Positions 8,259 to 17,464 of a stretch of 64,000 nucleotides of DNA are shown here, in pieces. The stretch's first letter is position 1; every line of letters starts with the position of its first letter. The notes beneath the pieces were generated by a model. It saw nothing but the letters and a program-made list of their open reading frames with translations, had not been told where the DNA came from and did no database searches. The DNA lies in assembly GCA_937959275.1 (NCBI GenBank), contig CALGLU010000081.1, positions 1 to 64,000 on the forward strand. The letters run 5' to 3'. This DNA is from an uncultured Saprospiraceae bacterium (GTDB lineage Bacteria > Bacteroidota > Bacteroidia > Chitinophagales > Saprospiraceae). The position numbers and the translations under genes are program-made.

Positions 8259-8504
8259 TTAGTGGACTGTTGATTTTTTCTCAAATGAGCTTTGAATCAT
8301 TAAAAACAGCAAAAACAAGAATGCCGTGCCGAAGATTTTTAGTTCAAATGTGCCAAAACCACTGATATTTGAAGCACTTGGACTATCAAAAAGGCCAAGA
8401 TGGGTTTGATTGAAAGACCCCACAGAACCTGTTGAAAAATAGACGATTGCTAGGAAAATAAATACTGGAATCAAATTCAATATTAATCGAGGAAATTTGT
8501 TCAT
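8259..8504 (-). CDS. Small two-helix membrane protein
   Basis: The 81-residue product has two hydrophobic segments (LILNLIPVFIFLAIVYFSTG and FGTAFLFLLFLMIQ) separated by a polar, Ser/Asn-rich loop. I recognise no family. It has a normal ATG start, and its codon use resembles its neighbours. It lies opposite in direction to the sugar porter and in the same direction as the next small membrane gene 214 bp away. It may be a species-specific membrane protein; its existence as a gene is likely but not proven. Confidence 0.5.
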   Translation of the reverse strand: MNKFPRLILNLIPVFIFLAIVYFSTGSVGSFNQTHLGLFDSPSASNISGFGTFELKIFGTAFLFLLFLMIQSSFEKKSTVH

Positions 8505-8717
8505 ACAGCTTTTTGTTAAATTATAGGTTTAAAAATTTGACGCCCTATAATAGTTGTAAGTTATATGTAGCTTTCAATGTTTCAAGTCTTTTGACATTAC
8601 TAAATTGTTAAGCTTCATTCAATTCACAGTACAAAGGTAAGAGCAAAACAAGCTGACATGCACCTACAAAACGCCAACATCTACCTACAAAACAGAAACT
8701 AGATACAAAAGTTTTTG

Positions 8718-8942
8718 TTAATCACCTTGTTCTTGGCGATCGCGTTGAATCGTCTTTGAAATATACATTAACACGAATCCGAGCATAATCATCGAAATCT
8801 TCAATATAAATCCCAATAATGGTCCAGCAAAATCTAAGAAGCTTAGGAATGTCAGTCTAAGACCGATCATAGACAATATAAGAGATAAAAGGCCAAAGAG
8901 GATTAAGGCGTAACCGACGATAGTAACAATTGGCTTATCCAT
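8718..8942 (-). CDS. Small two-helix membrane protein
   Basis: The 74-residue product has two clear membrane segments (VTIVGYALILFGLLSLILSM and FAGPLLGFILKISMIMLGFV) and a charged C-terminal tail (KTIQRDRQEQGD). Its composition is that of a real small membrane protein rather than a chance frame. Function is unknown. It is oriented like the 81-residue gene downstream of it and starts just before the repeat-rich gap 8943-10026. Confidence 0.6.
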   Translation of the reverse strand: MDKPIVTIVGYALILFGLLSLILSMIGLRLTFLSFLDFAGPLLGFILKISMIMLGFVLMYISKTIQRDRQEQGD

Positions 8943-9031
8943 AGTCTATAAATGAAAATGCAAGGTAAAGGTTTTGGTAACAATACCATAGTCGTTGTTG
9001 GTCTCCTAACCAACGAAGCTTTCATTCAAGC

Positions 9032-9068
9032 AATCTTGATGGTGACAACACCATAAAGGGCGTAATCA
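9032..9068 (+). repeat. Left flanking direct repeat of the 49-bp array
   Basis: These 37 bases (AATCTTGATGGTGACAACAC ... GGGCGTAATCA) recur imperfectly at 9851-9887, on the far side of the tandem array. Nearby, 8997-9014 and ~9096-9116 are GTTGGT...ACCAAC-type hairpins, a motif also seen at 59524-59547. Confidence 0.65.
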
Positions 9069-9170
9069 GGGTAAAATGACAGCACCACAGCCGATGTTGG
9101 TCTCCCGACCTACAACGTATTCATTCAAACATTCTTATTGCAAACAACGCAAGCAAAGGCAACAATAAAA

Positions 9171-9824
9171 CACCGAAGGAGTGCCATGATTATAGAAAGA
9201 TCGAAACGCACGACAAGAAAACCGTAGGTGTAACATGATTATAGAAAAATCAGAACGCACGACAAGAACACCGAAGGTGTGCCATGATTATAGAAAGGTC
9301 GAAACGCACGACAAGAACACCGAAGGCGTGACATGATTATAGCAAGATCGAAAGGCACGACAAGAACACCTAAGGTGTGACATGATTATAGCAAGATCGA
9401 AAGGCACGACAAAAACACCGAAGGTGTGCCATGAAAGATCGAAATGCACGACAAGAACACCGAAGGCGTGACATGATTATAGCAAGATCGAAAGGCACGA
9501 CAAGAACACCGAAGGTGTGACATGATTATAAAAAGATCAGAATGCACGACAAAAACACCGAAGGTGTGACATGATTATAGCAAGATCAAAACGGATGACA
9601 AGAAAACCCCTAGGTGTAACATGATTATAGAAAGATCAGAACGCACGACAAGAACACCGAAGGTGTGCCATGATTATAGAAAGATCAGAATGCACGACAA
9701 GAACACCGAAGGTGTGACATGATTATAGAAAGATCGATATGCACGACAAGAACACCGAAGGTGTGACATGATTATAGCAAGATCGAATTGTATGACAAGA
9801 ACACCGAAGGTGTGACATGATTAT
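9171..9824 (+). repeat. Tandem array, 49-bp unit, about 14 copies
   Basis: The motif CACCGAAGG or a close variant begins at 9171, 9220, 9269, 9318, 9367, 9416, 9458, 9507, 9556, 9606, 9655, 9704, 9753 and 9802. The period is 49, with one 42-bp unit and one 50-bp step. Each unit contains the small hairpin ACACC-GAA-GGTGT followed by GACATGATTATAG and a variable AAGATCGAAANGCACGACAAG part. The unit is not a multiple of three and no long frame crosses it, so it is non-coding. It lies in the 1.08-kb gene-free stretch ahead of the ECF sigma gene. Confidence 0.92.
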
Positions 9825-9850
9825 CCAACATGATTCCTATATCTACAGGT

Positions 9851-9887
9851 AATCTTGGCGGTGATGATACCAATAAGGGCGTAATCA
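9851..9887 (+). repeat. Right flanking direct repeat of the 49-bp array
   Basis: This is the imperfect second copy of 9032-9068 (AATCTTGGCGGTGATGATAC ... GGGCGTAATCA). The pair brackets the array, as if the array expanded inside, or inserted into, one ancestral repeat. The remaining 140 bp to the sigma factor show no clear promoter. Confidence 0.6.
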
Positions 9888-10026
9888 AAGCCCATCTTTC
9901 TACATTTCAAGCGAAAACAATAGCTTAATTAGTCTTTAGGCGCTTAACTAAACGTTATTTTTATGTTTCAATTTTTAATATCAGCCACACAGGTCGATAT
10001 TCGCATTCAATTTTAACAATACACTC

Positions 10027-10530
10027 TTGGAGCTTACTAAAGCACAATTCAAAACCTTATTCGACACCTATTACAATCCACTTTGTAATTTTTGCTGTAG
10101 ATATCTGAAAGATAGGAGTGATGTCGAAGATGTCGTTCAAGATGTTTTAGTCAAATTGTGGCAAAACAAAGATAAAATTCATCTGCAGAAGGATGTCAAG
10201 TATTATCTCTTCACATCAGTTAAAAATAAGGCAATAGAGCTGATTAGATCAAGAAAACGTAAGGGAGAAATACTGGATACTTTAATTCCTGAAAAATTTT
10301 TTGAAGACCCAGTAGGGGATGAAGCAGATTCAACCATCCTAAAAGAGAAACTATATAACTCAATACGACAGTTACCTCCTAAATGTCAGGAGATATTTGT
10401 CATGAATAAAGTAAATGGTTTAACTTACAATGAAATATCCGAAGAACTTAAAATATCGTCCAAAACCGTTGATAATCAGATGCGTAGGGCGTTTAAGTTG
10501 TTACGAGATAAATTTGGAATCACAAAATAA
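10027..10530 (+). CDS. ECF RNA polymerase sigma factor, FecI-like
   Basis: A 167-residue extracytoplasmic function sigma factor. Region 2 (TLFDTYYNPLCNFCCRYLKD ... DVVQDVLVKLWQNKD) should bind the -10 element and core polymerase. Region 4 (RQLPPKCQEIFVMNKVNGL ... ISSKTVDNQMRRAFKLLRD) should bind the -35. The only fitting start in frame is a TTG at 10027; no ATG occurs between it and the upstream stop at ~9976. The gene is followed 9 bp later by a FecR-type anti-sigma factor and then an STN-bearing TonB receptor. Activity is therefore probably set by substrate binding at the outer membrane. Confidence 0.93.
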   Translation: MELTKAQFKTLFDTYYNPLCNFCCRYLKDRSDVEDVVQDVLVKLWQNKDKIHLQKDVKYYLFTSVKNKAIELIRSRKRKGEILDTLIPEKFFEDPVGDEADSTILKEKLYNSIRQLPPKCQEIFVMNKVNGLTYNEISEELKISSKTVDNQMRRAFKLLRDKFGITK

Positions 10531-10539
10531 ACGAGCATT

Positions 10540-11499
10540 ATGAGCATCGTTAAATCCCTGAAGAATATCATTAACTCGGACGACGAGAAAAAAGTTGATA
10601 TGTGGCTAAAAGATTATAACGCTAATTCAGAAGTACTTAATGAAATCTTAACCGAGGACGCTGATTTGAGCTTCCTAAAGGACTATCAGGAGTTTAATAC
10701 ACCTTCTGCCTGGGATAAGATCGAGTCGCAAATTCAAGATGAAACAGTCGCCACTAAACCAAAAGGTCGTGAAATAGCCATGATTTTTAAAGTCGCAGCA
10801 GCTGGTCTAGTTTTACTCCTTTCTGTTTTTGCAATCAAACCCTTTCTAAGCAGTACCTCTATGGCTGCAGGAATGGAAACCTTTGCTTACGATAGTCGAA
10901 ATGAACTGAATTTACCAGACGGCTCCTCCATTATTGTAGATAAAGGCTCTTCTGTAGAATATAACAAACTTAATTTCACAGATGAAAGACATCTTGCTTT
11001 CGAAGGGCGTGCTTATTTTGATATCGCTAAATCATCAGAAGGCAATAACTTCTTAATTGAAAACGAAGATTTTACTGTCGAAATCCTAGGTACTGAATTT
11101 GAAATCAATACACTTACAGATACACCAGCAGTCATCGTCACAGAAGGTAAAGTACGAGTCAGTACTGCAGATGAATCTGTGATAATCACTGCAAATGAAA
11201 GTGTATCAATCGTCGATGGTACTATTGTTAAAGAAACAGTGAATAGCAATAATGTAAAAAGCTGGATCACTGGCGAATTAGCCTTTGAAAACCAAACGAT
11301 GGATAAGGTGATTGAAGACCTTGAACACCATTATAATGTTGATATAGAGACAAATGAGGTAGATTTATCTTGTACTTGGAGAGCTACTTTTGAAAATGAT
11401 GCGTTAGATGTTGTACTGAATGAACTCAAGGAAACACGAGGTGCTTCATATGACACCAATGGTAACATTATCACGATATCAAATATCAGTTGTCAATAG
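10540..11499 (+). CDS. FecR-family anti-sigma factor
   Basis: A 319-residue inner-membrane regulator. The N-terminal ~80 cytoplasmic residues should hold the sigma factor, one membrane helix lies at about residues 82-103, and the rest is periplasmic. The FecR beta domain includes LNLPDGSSIIVDKGSSVEYN, FEGRAYFDIAK and VEILGTEFEIN. The C-terminal ~80 residues (LAFENQTMDKVIEDLEHHYN) match the DUF4974 domain typical of Bacteroidota FecR proteins, which contacts the receptor's STN domain. It is directly downstream of the sigma gene and 17 bp ahead of the proposed receptor start. Confidence 0.92.
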   Translation: MSIVKSLKNIINSDDEKKVDMWLKDYNANSEVLNEILTEDADLSFLKDYQEFNTPSAWDKIESQIQDETVATKPKGREIAMIFKVAAAGLVLLLSVFAIKPFLSSTSMAAGMETFAYDSRNELNLPDGSSIIVDKGSSVEYNKLNFTDERHLAFEGRAYFDIAKSSEGNNFLIENEDFTVEILGTEFEINTLTDTPAVIVTEGKVRVSTADESVIITANESVSIVDGTIVKETVNSNNVKSWITGELAFENQTMDKVIEDLEHHYNVDIETNEVDLSCTWRATFENDALDVVLNELKETRGASYDTNGNIITISNISCQ

Positions 11500-11515
11500 A
11501 CTGACACTGACGACC

Positions 11516-14179
11516 GTGATAAGGCTGAAAACGTTTACACTATGCTGCTTCTTAATTGGCTTGCAAATGACAAGTTATGCACAGCGCCAAAACAAAGTTT
11601 TATCCTTCTCTGATCAAGGTTTAAATCTGGCGCAAATCATCGAAATAGTAGAAGAACAGACAGATTTAAAGTTTAGCTACTCATCTGATAGAATCCCATT
11701 AAACAAAGATATAGACCTTAAGAAATCAGATTATACGATCTCTGACTTAATGGATGAGATTGGTGATCATCTATCTCTCAACTATAAAATTCGGAATAAC
11801 AAACGAATCTTACTCCTAGGTAAAGCAAAAGAATCCTCTGCAAATACCAACGTTCAATTACTCAGTGGTCTTATCGTTGATGAATTATCAGGTGAGCCTC
11901 TTTATGGAGCTACGATCACAAATAAAAACCGAGACAGAGGAGTCAGTACGAATGAAATTGGATTTTTCAGATATAGTGCCAACAGTGATGAAGACTCACT
12001 AGTCATATCTTACATCGGCTTTAATCCAGTCTACGTAGCGGTCAATGAACTCAAATCGAATACAAAGAAAATATTTTTACGGTCCAATATTGAGTTTGAA
12101 GAAGTTCTCATTAAAACGCCAAATGCGAGGAAATTAGAAACGGAATCAAACTTCAACTATTATCTCAATGAGGCTCAGCTCAATGAGGGCTTTGGATTTG
12201 TTGGAAGTGATCCGTTAAATACGATTATGCAATTGTCTGGTGTGCATTCTGGTCGAGAAGGTCAAAAAAGTATTTATGTGAGGGGTGGAAGCCCTGACCA
12301 AAATCTAATGCTAATGGATGGTGTCCCTCTGTATGAGACATCACACGTATTTGGATTGTCTTCCATTTTTAACGCGGATGCTGTTAAGAATGTACAAGTT
12401 TACAAACATGCCTATCCTGCCAAATATGGTGGTCGATTATCTTCTATCATTGATTTTAGGATGAATGAAGGCAATGCCTACGAACGAAAATCGTCTATTG
12501 GATTTAGCCCATTAAGCGTGCACCTGAATACAGAAGGACCACTGGTGATCGGTAAGACCAGTTATAACCTGTCTGCTAGAAAATCTCTTGTGAATGCATT
12601 TTACAATGAGCCCATTGAGAAATTGCTAGGCTTCGATGATTCGGATTTTTCATTTTATGATGTCAATTTAAAATTGAGCCACGAGATAGAAGAAGGAAAT
12701 AAATTATACTTCAATTTTTACAGAGGAAGAGATCAATTAGAAGTCTTTCGATCAGAAAGTCAAGAATCAGCTTTAGGTAAACTAGACCGACAGAGTTTTG
12801 ATAATTTGAATTGGGGCAACAATGTGTTTAGTCTTCAATGGCAGAATAATGTCAGTGAAAAGGTATTTAGTAAAATAGGATTTTCAGTCTCCGATTACAC
12901 CTATAATGCACGATCGGGCTTTGATTTTAGATTTGATGATGGCGATGTTGTCGAGAGTAATTCTTTAGATATATCAGCTGTTAGTCGTATTATCGATTTA
13001 GGAATCAATACAGAATTCCAATACTTTGTGTCTAACAAATTTGATTTGAGCTTTGGTACTGGCATATTTCATCACAGATATAATCCGACTCTCAAACAGA
13101 GCAATATATATCTTGATGGCAATGGGCAGGAATTTGCAAACGAAGCTCCTTTTATTTCAGCCGACGAGATCAACGCATTTATTGATACAAAATGGCACCT
13201 CAGTGATGGCACAAGTATTCAGGCTGGATTACGCTTTAATAGTTTTTATGTCAGAGAGAAAAACTGGTTATCTCTACAACCCAGATTAACAGTTAACCAA
13301 CAAGTAAGTAAGCGAACACAATTTACTCTATCTGCAACGAAAATGACTCAAAATGTCCACCTACTCGTCAATCCGGGCATTGGTTTACCAACTGAATTAT
13401 GGATTCCGTCAACAGACAGATTACCACCTGAACATGCTTATCAGCTGGCCTTAGCGTATGGAGGAAACCTAACCGACAATCTTAGATTTGAAATCGCAGG
13501 TTATGTGAAAGAGATGTCGAATGTAGTGGAGTATATCTCGCCATTTGATTTATTTCATACGTTTTTAAATTTCTCAGATATAGACATCAAATTTGATACA
13601 AATCGGGATTGGGAGAATTTTGTTCAAAGTGGAGAAAGTAATTCTAAGGGTGTCGAATTCTCTTTGAAAAAGACGAATGGGCCCTTATATTTTGATATTT
13701 CATATGTCTACTCAAAAACAGATCGAGTATTTGAAGGGTTGAATGATGGGAGACCATTTCCTTTTAAATATGACAGGACGCATGATTTGTCGATAACAGG
13801 AAGTTACTTTTTATCAGAAAATGTCAACATTCATGCACAATGGGTTTTAGGTACAGGAGATGCCTACACTCTTGCATCTCAAGGATCTTTAAATCTAGAA
13901 GGTGAAGAGGTGTTGTCTGTGCCTTGTCAAAATGATTCACCTTGTCGTAACAATGCACGATTGGATACCTACCACCGTCTGGATGTCGGTATTCAGGCGA
14001 CTAAGAAACTACGTAAGAAAACGGTTTTGACACTAGATTTGAGTGTATTCAACGCCTATAATCGCAAAAACACGTATTATAAGTATCAATTTCAGAACCC
14101 GGTTACAGGAGGTTATAATCTAGAAAATGTGAGTTTGTTCCCTATTATGCCCTATTTTAGTGTGAATTTGGATTTTTGA
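11516..14179 (+). CDS. TonB-dependent receptor with STN signalling domain
   Basis: The GTG at 11516 gives a textbook signal peptide (MIRLKTFTLCCFLIGLQMTSYAQ) 17 bp after the fecR stop. An ATG at 11420 would overlap fecR by 80 bases and add 32 residues before the signal peptide, so I prefer the GTG (887 residues). Domains in order are the STN domain (LNLAQIIEIVEEQTDLKFSY), a carboxypeptidase-regulatory-like beta domain, the plug (LNTIMQLSGVHSGREGQ, SIYVRGGSPDQNLMLMDGVP) and a 22-strand barrel ending in a terminal Phe (YFSVNLDF). It should import a siderophore or other large ligand by TonB energy and signal occupancy to FecR. The ligand is unknown. Confidence 0.92.
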   Translation: MIRLKTFTLCCFLIGLQMTSYAQRQNKVLSFSDQGLNLAQIIEIVEEQTDLKFSYSSDRIPLNKDIDLKKSDYTISDLMDEIGDHLSLNYKIRNNKRILLLGKAKESSANTNVQLLSGLIVDELSGEPLYGATITNKNRDRGVSTNEIGFFRYSANSDEDSLVISYIGFNPVYVAVNELKSNTKKIFLRSNIEFEEVLIKTPNARKLETESNFNYYLNEAQLNEGFGFVGSDPLNTIMQLSGVHSGREGQKSIYVRGGSPDQNLMLMDGVPLYETSHVFGLSSIFNADAVKNVQVYKHAYPAKYGGRLSSIIDFRMNEGNAYERKSSIGFSPLSVHLNTEGPLVIGKTSYNLSARKSLVNAFYNEPIEKLLGFDDSDFSFYDVNLKLSHEIEEGNKLYFNFYRGRDQLEVFRSESQESALGKLDRQSFDNLNWGNNVFSLQWQNNVSEKVFSKIGFSVSDYTYNARSGFDFRFDDGDVVESNSLDISAVSRIIDLGINTEFQYFVSNKFDLSFGTGIFHHRYNPTLKQSNIYLDGNGQEFANEAPFISADEINAFIDTKWHLSDGTSIQAGLRFNSFYVREKNWLSLQPRLTVNQQVSKRTQFTLSATKMTQNVHLLVNPGIGLPTELWIPSTDRLPPEHAYQLALAYGGNLTDNLRFEIAGYVKEMSNVVEYISPFDLFHTFLNFSDIDIKFDTNRDWENFVQSGESNSKGVEFSLKKTNGPLYFDISYVYSKTDRVFEGLNDGRPFPFKYDRTHDLSITGSYFLSENVNIHAQWVLGTGDAYTLASQGSLNLEGEEVLSVPCQNDSPCRNNARLDTYHRLDVGIQATKKLRKKTVLTLDLSVFNAYNRKNTYYKYQFQNPVTGGYNLENVSLFPIMPYFSVNLDF

Positions 14180-14358
14180 TAGTATACAGAAGGGCAAAGT
14201 GACTGAAAACGTTGGTCGAACCCGCATAAATTGTTAGAGAATAGTTATAGAAAAGTCAAATACAACACATCTTAACTTTATTTAATGTTATTAGCCCTTT
14301 AATTCGAGACTTTTCCAATGTTTTAAGTCTAAATTAGTGACCGAAACAAGCATCACGC

Positions 14359-15300
14359 ATGAGCATATTGAATTTTAAGTCTATTATCTTCTTTTGTTTA
14401 GCATTACTATGCTTTTCATGTTCGAAAGATATAGGTGAAAATCAATCAGATTTTAAATCTAATATTGTACTCAATTCGGTATTTATGTCAGGTGAGGTCA
14501 TGACAGTAGACCTTAGCTCCTCTCGAAACATTTATGATTCCAATTCCAAAATAGAAGATATTACGAATGCTACAGTTGAGGTGACTGATAATAAATCAGG
14601 TGCCACACATTCCTTATATTCAATAGGCCAAGGCAAATATGAGTCTGAAATGTTTAGACCTGAATATGGAGGAAGCTATACTGTACATGTGGACGCTGAT
14701 GGTTTTCAATCTGTCCAATCGACAAGCGAAATACCATATCCAGCATTTATTAAAGAACCAGAAGCATATCAAGGTGAATTTGCTGAAGATGGTCTTCGAG
14801 AATTGTTTGTCAATTTAGAGTTTTATTCAGAATCTGAAGAACCTCAATATTATGTTTGGGAAATAGTCAATGAAGACGATAAAGGTAGCCTTGATTTTAA
14901 CTACACAGATATTCTAAATAATCCTGTGCTTTTATTCTCTGCTGATAGTAATACAGAATCAGTACTTGCAGATGAATCATTTCAAACAAGAGTATTCTTG
15001 ACGAATGATGGTATGAATGAAGGACCAATCCAAACATCCTTTGTCACTATGACAGAACCAGCTGTTGCCTTTCAGTTTGGCGATGAAGTAGATCCTGATG
15101 CAGATATATTGATCAAAGTCAGAGTCATGACAGTTTCAAAAGACTTATACGAGTATTACAAAAGCATGGAGGTCTACAGACTCAGAGGTACAGTTAATTC
15201 TAGCATAACACAACCAGTCGACATCCATTCTAACGTAGAAAATGGTCTTGGAATCTTCGCAGGTTTTGCAGCGCAAGAAATTCCTATTCGCCTCAACTAA
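14359..15300 (+). CDS. DUF4249 lipoprotein
   Basis: A 313-residue lipoprotein with signal IIFFCLALLCFSCSKD and lipobox Cys at about residue 21. The body starts with the Ig-like NIVLNSVFMSGEVMTVDLSSS and DATVEVTDN-like segments that mark the DUF4249 family. These proteins occur next to STN-type TonB receptors in Bacteroidota and are thought to sit on the outer membrane with the barrel, possibly capturing substrate. The gene lies 179 bp after the receptor on the same strand, consistent with a four-gene sigma/anti-sigma/receptor/lipoprotein unit. No catalytic motif is seen. Confidence 0.85.
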   Translation: MSILNFKSIIFFCLALLCFSCSKDIGENQSDFKSNIVLNSVFMSGEVMTVDLSSSRNIYDSNSKIEDITNATVEVTDNKSGATHSLYSIGQGKYESEMFRPEYGGSYTVHVDADGFQSVQSTSEIPYPAFIKEPEAYQGEFAEDGLRELFVNLEFYSESEEPQYYVWEIVNEDDKGSLDFNYTDILNNPVLLFSADSNTESVLADESFQTRVFLTNDGMNEGPIQTSFVTMTEPAVAFQFGDEVDPDADILIKVRVMTVSKDLYEYYKSMEVYRLRGTVNSSITQPVDIHSNVENGLGIFAGFAAQEIPIRLN

Positions 15301-15423
15301 TAATTCTTTTTTTTGACAAAGGATTCAGCCTGATAATCGAGAGGTTCATTGACCTTATGATCATTTGTCTTGTCTCGAATTAACCTTTGGCAATGGACGC
15401 CATTACTCTTGTCGGTCATTATG

Positions 15424-15565
15424 AATGAACCTGAAGCAAAGGACTTCGTTCCTCTTGCTGTTCACGCGAATGAACTTGAGGCAAAGGACTCCGTTCCTCT
15501 TGTGGTGTTAAGTTACCATGTCTCGAACCAACCTGAAACAAAAGACTCTGTTCCTCTTGCCATGC
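15424..15565 (+). repeat. Three degenerate in-phase repeats
   Basis: Related units begin at 15424, 15469 and 15526 (AATGAACCTGAAGCAAAGGA type, each followed by CTNNGTTCCTCTTG). Spacings are 45 and 57 bases, both multiples of three. A 71-codon frame (15370-15585) reads them as N-E/Q-P/L-E-x-K-D-x-V-P-L, but there is no other sign of a gene. This repeat is most of the 362-bp gap 15301-15662. Confidence 0.6.
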
Positions 15566-15662
15566 TTTACATGAATACAGGATAACTTGGTTCTTAATTA
15601 CCTTGCCATTACGATTTGCATTACCTTAATTACTTTTCTTTTGGGCTTGATAACTATCGCTG

Positions 15663-16898
15663 ATGCAACAAAAAAAATCTGTTTTAATTGGGACTATGAT
15701 AACGGCAGGCTCTGCTGTCGGCGCAGGCATGTTTTCATTACCTATTGTGTCAGCAGGGATGTGGTTTTCATTAGCCATTATTAGTTTTGTTGTTATTTGG
15801 TTGATTTCATATTTGTCTTCTCTTTTGATACTGGAGATCAGTTTGGAGTATCCCATCGGATCAAGCTTTAATACCTTTGTCATGGATATTTTGGGAAAGG
15901 GGTGGAGTGTAGTGATGGGCCTATCCATCTGTTTTATGTTATATATTTTACTGTATGCCTATTTCAGTGCGTTTGGGAATATAGCTATGCATACCCTTGG
16001 CTGGGAGATTGCACAATTCGAGAGCCAATGGACGCAAGGAGCACTAGGGTTTTCATTAGGTATGTTACTGGCCGCGGTGGTCTGGATGAGTACAGCTTTT
16101 GTCGGTCGGGTTTCTATTCTATTAGTGGTTGCTATGGCAATCAGTTTTGTGATTGCTATGTCTGGAGCCTTTGCTGATATTTCAGTTTCGAATTTATTTA
16201 TTTCTACACCCCAAGGTGAAAGTCGTTTTGCCTATGTGTGGTCGGGCTTGCCATACTTTATGACCTCGTTTGCATTCGCGACCATTGTACCTAGTTTGTA
16301 TAAGTATTATGGAAAGGATGTGCCGTCAATCAAACGGAGTTTATTGTTTGGTTCGCTCATTGCCTTGTTGATTTACTCAATTTGGATTAGTATCAATTTT
16401 GGGATTATTCCAAGAGAGGCTTTTGTTGCTATCAATGAAGCAGGCGGTAATGTGGGAGATTTGATCAGTGCCTTAGAGCAGCGGGTTGGCAACAGTTCCA
16501 TTCAAGCAGTCATTAATTTCTTTTCGAATATTGCTATTATTTCCTCTTTCCTCGGTGTTGGTTTGAGTCTGTTTGACTACATCGCTGATCGGTTTACATT
16601 TGCTGACACAGTAAAGGGTCGATTGGTAACAGCTTGCATCACATTTATTCCACCAGGTATTGCGAGTTTCTTTTTTCCGCATGGTTTCATTGCGGCTATC
16701 GGCTTTGCTGGGGTGGTCTTGTTTATCGGTTTATTTTTAATTCCCTTTTTAATGGTTTGGAAATTGAGGGCTACTTCCAAGTCAAGCGCTTATCGATTGG
16801 CAGGCGGGAAGCCTGTTTTATTATTGATCCTTTTAATGAGCTCGATTACGGTTGTTTGTCATGTGTTGGTGAAGTTGGATTTGTTGCCAAGCTTTTGA
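15663..16898 (+). CDS. Aromatic amino acid permease, TyrP/Mtr-like
   Basis: A 411-residue, 11-helix inner-membrane transporter of the hydroxy/aromatic amino acid permease family. It imports tyrosine, tryptophan or a similar amino acid with protons. The opening IGTMITAGSAVGAGMFSLPI is the family signature in helix 1. PYFMTSFAFATIVPSLYKYY in the middle and FFSNIAIISSFLGVGLSLFDYIAD further on are also typical. The exact substrate is not readable. The gene stands alone; the upstream gap holds in-phase repeats and the downstream gap an octamer array. Confidence 0.9.
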   Translation: MQQKKSVLIGTMITAGSAVGAGMFSLPIVSAGMWFSLAIISFVVIWLISYLSSLLILEISLEYPIGSSFNTFVMDILGKGWSVVMGLSICFMLYILLYAYFSAFGNIAMHTLGWEIAQFESQWTQGALGFSLGMLLAAVVWMSTAFVGRVSILLVVAMAISFVIAMSGAFADISVSNLFISTPQGESRFAYVWSGLPYFMTSFAFATIVPSLYKYYGKDVPSIKRSLLFGSLIALLIYSIWISINFGIIPREAFVAINEAGGNVGDLISALEQRVGNSSIQAVINFFSNIAIISSFLGVGLSLFDYIADRFTFADTVKGRLVTACITFIPPGIASFFFPHGFIAAIGFAGVVLFIGLFLIPFLMVWKLRATSKSSAYRLAGGKPVLLLILLMSSITVVCHVLVKLDLLPSF

Positions 16899-16920
16899 GA
16901 TGTGTTTTGGTTAGGGATTA

Positions 16921-17016
16921 GAGAATGAGTAAATGAGAGAATGAGAGAATGAGAGAATGAGAGAATGAGTAAATGAGTAAATGTGTAAATGAATAAATGT
17001 GTAAATGAATAAATGT
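16921..17016 (+). repeat. Octamer microsatellite, about 12 copies
   Basis: Twelve consecutive 8-base units of the form GAGAATGA, GTAAATGA, GTAAATGT or ATAAATGT start just after the permease stop and end 33 bp before the four-helix-bundle gene. The same octamer family occurs in inverted orientation at 17465-17503, on the other side of that gene. Confidence 0.85.
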
Positions 17017-17049
17017 GTATTATTGATTTTATAATTATAAAGAACAATA

Positions 17050-17430
17050 ATGGGATATTCTAAAGAAGAGAAAGAGGCTTTTATTCAGAAAATGAAAACT
17101 AAGACAAAGAAGTTTGCAGTTGACATTATACATTTTTGTAACACATTGCCTAATTCTCAAGCAACTCGAACCATAACATATCAGATAATAAAATCTGCTA
17201 CATCAACGGGGGCAAATTATAGAGCCGCATGCCGTGGACGATCAAAAGCTGAATTTCATTCGAAAATAAGTATTGTTATTGAAGAAGCAGATGAAAGTCA
17301 ATATTGGTTAGAATTAATAAAAGATACAAATATTAAATGTGATCAAAACGAACTTGGAAGATTAAAAGCAGAGATAAGCGAAATACTAGCCATTGTCAAT
17401 AAGGCTAGGTCCAATACCCAAAGAAAATAA
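17050..17430 (+). CDS. Four-helix-bundle protein (23S rRNA intervening-sequence family)
   Basis: A 126-residue, all-helical protein with the family features NTLPNSQATRTITYQIIKSATSTGANYRAACRGRSKAEFHSKISIVIEEADESQYWLE (only partly conserved blocks are diagnostic: the S-x-T-x-x-NYR-A motif and the EADES-x-YWLEL motif). The family was first seen as ORFs inside rRNA insertions and is widespread in Bacteroidota, usually solitary. It shares the fold of Avd proteins of diversity-generating retroelements. Function is unknown; nucleic-acid or RT partnering is speculative. Here it lies between inverted octamer arrays, not in an rRNA gene, and no reverse transcriptase is present. Confidence 0.88.
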   Translation: MGYSKEEKEAFIQKMKTKTKKFAVDIIHFCNTLPNSQATRTITYQIIKSATSTGANYRAACRGRSKAEFHSKISIVIEEADESQYWLELIKDTNIKCDQNELGRLKAEISEILAIVNKARSNTQRK

Positions 17431-17464
17431 TATGGCCATGATTTACTCATTGGACTTTATCGGA

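Noticed and set aside
9171-9824. Possible CRISPR array
   Set aside because: The whole 49-bp unit is conserved, with no variable spacers between constant repeats, and no cas gene is present. It is a plain tandem repeat.
17050-17430. Diversity-generating retroelement, because of the Avd-like fold
   Set aside because: No reverse transcriptase, template repeat or variable repeat is visible nearby.
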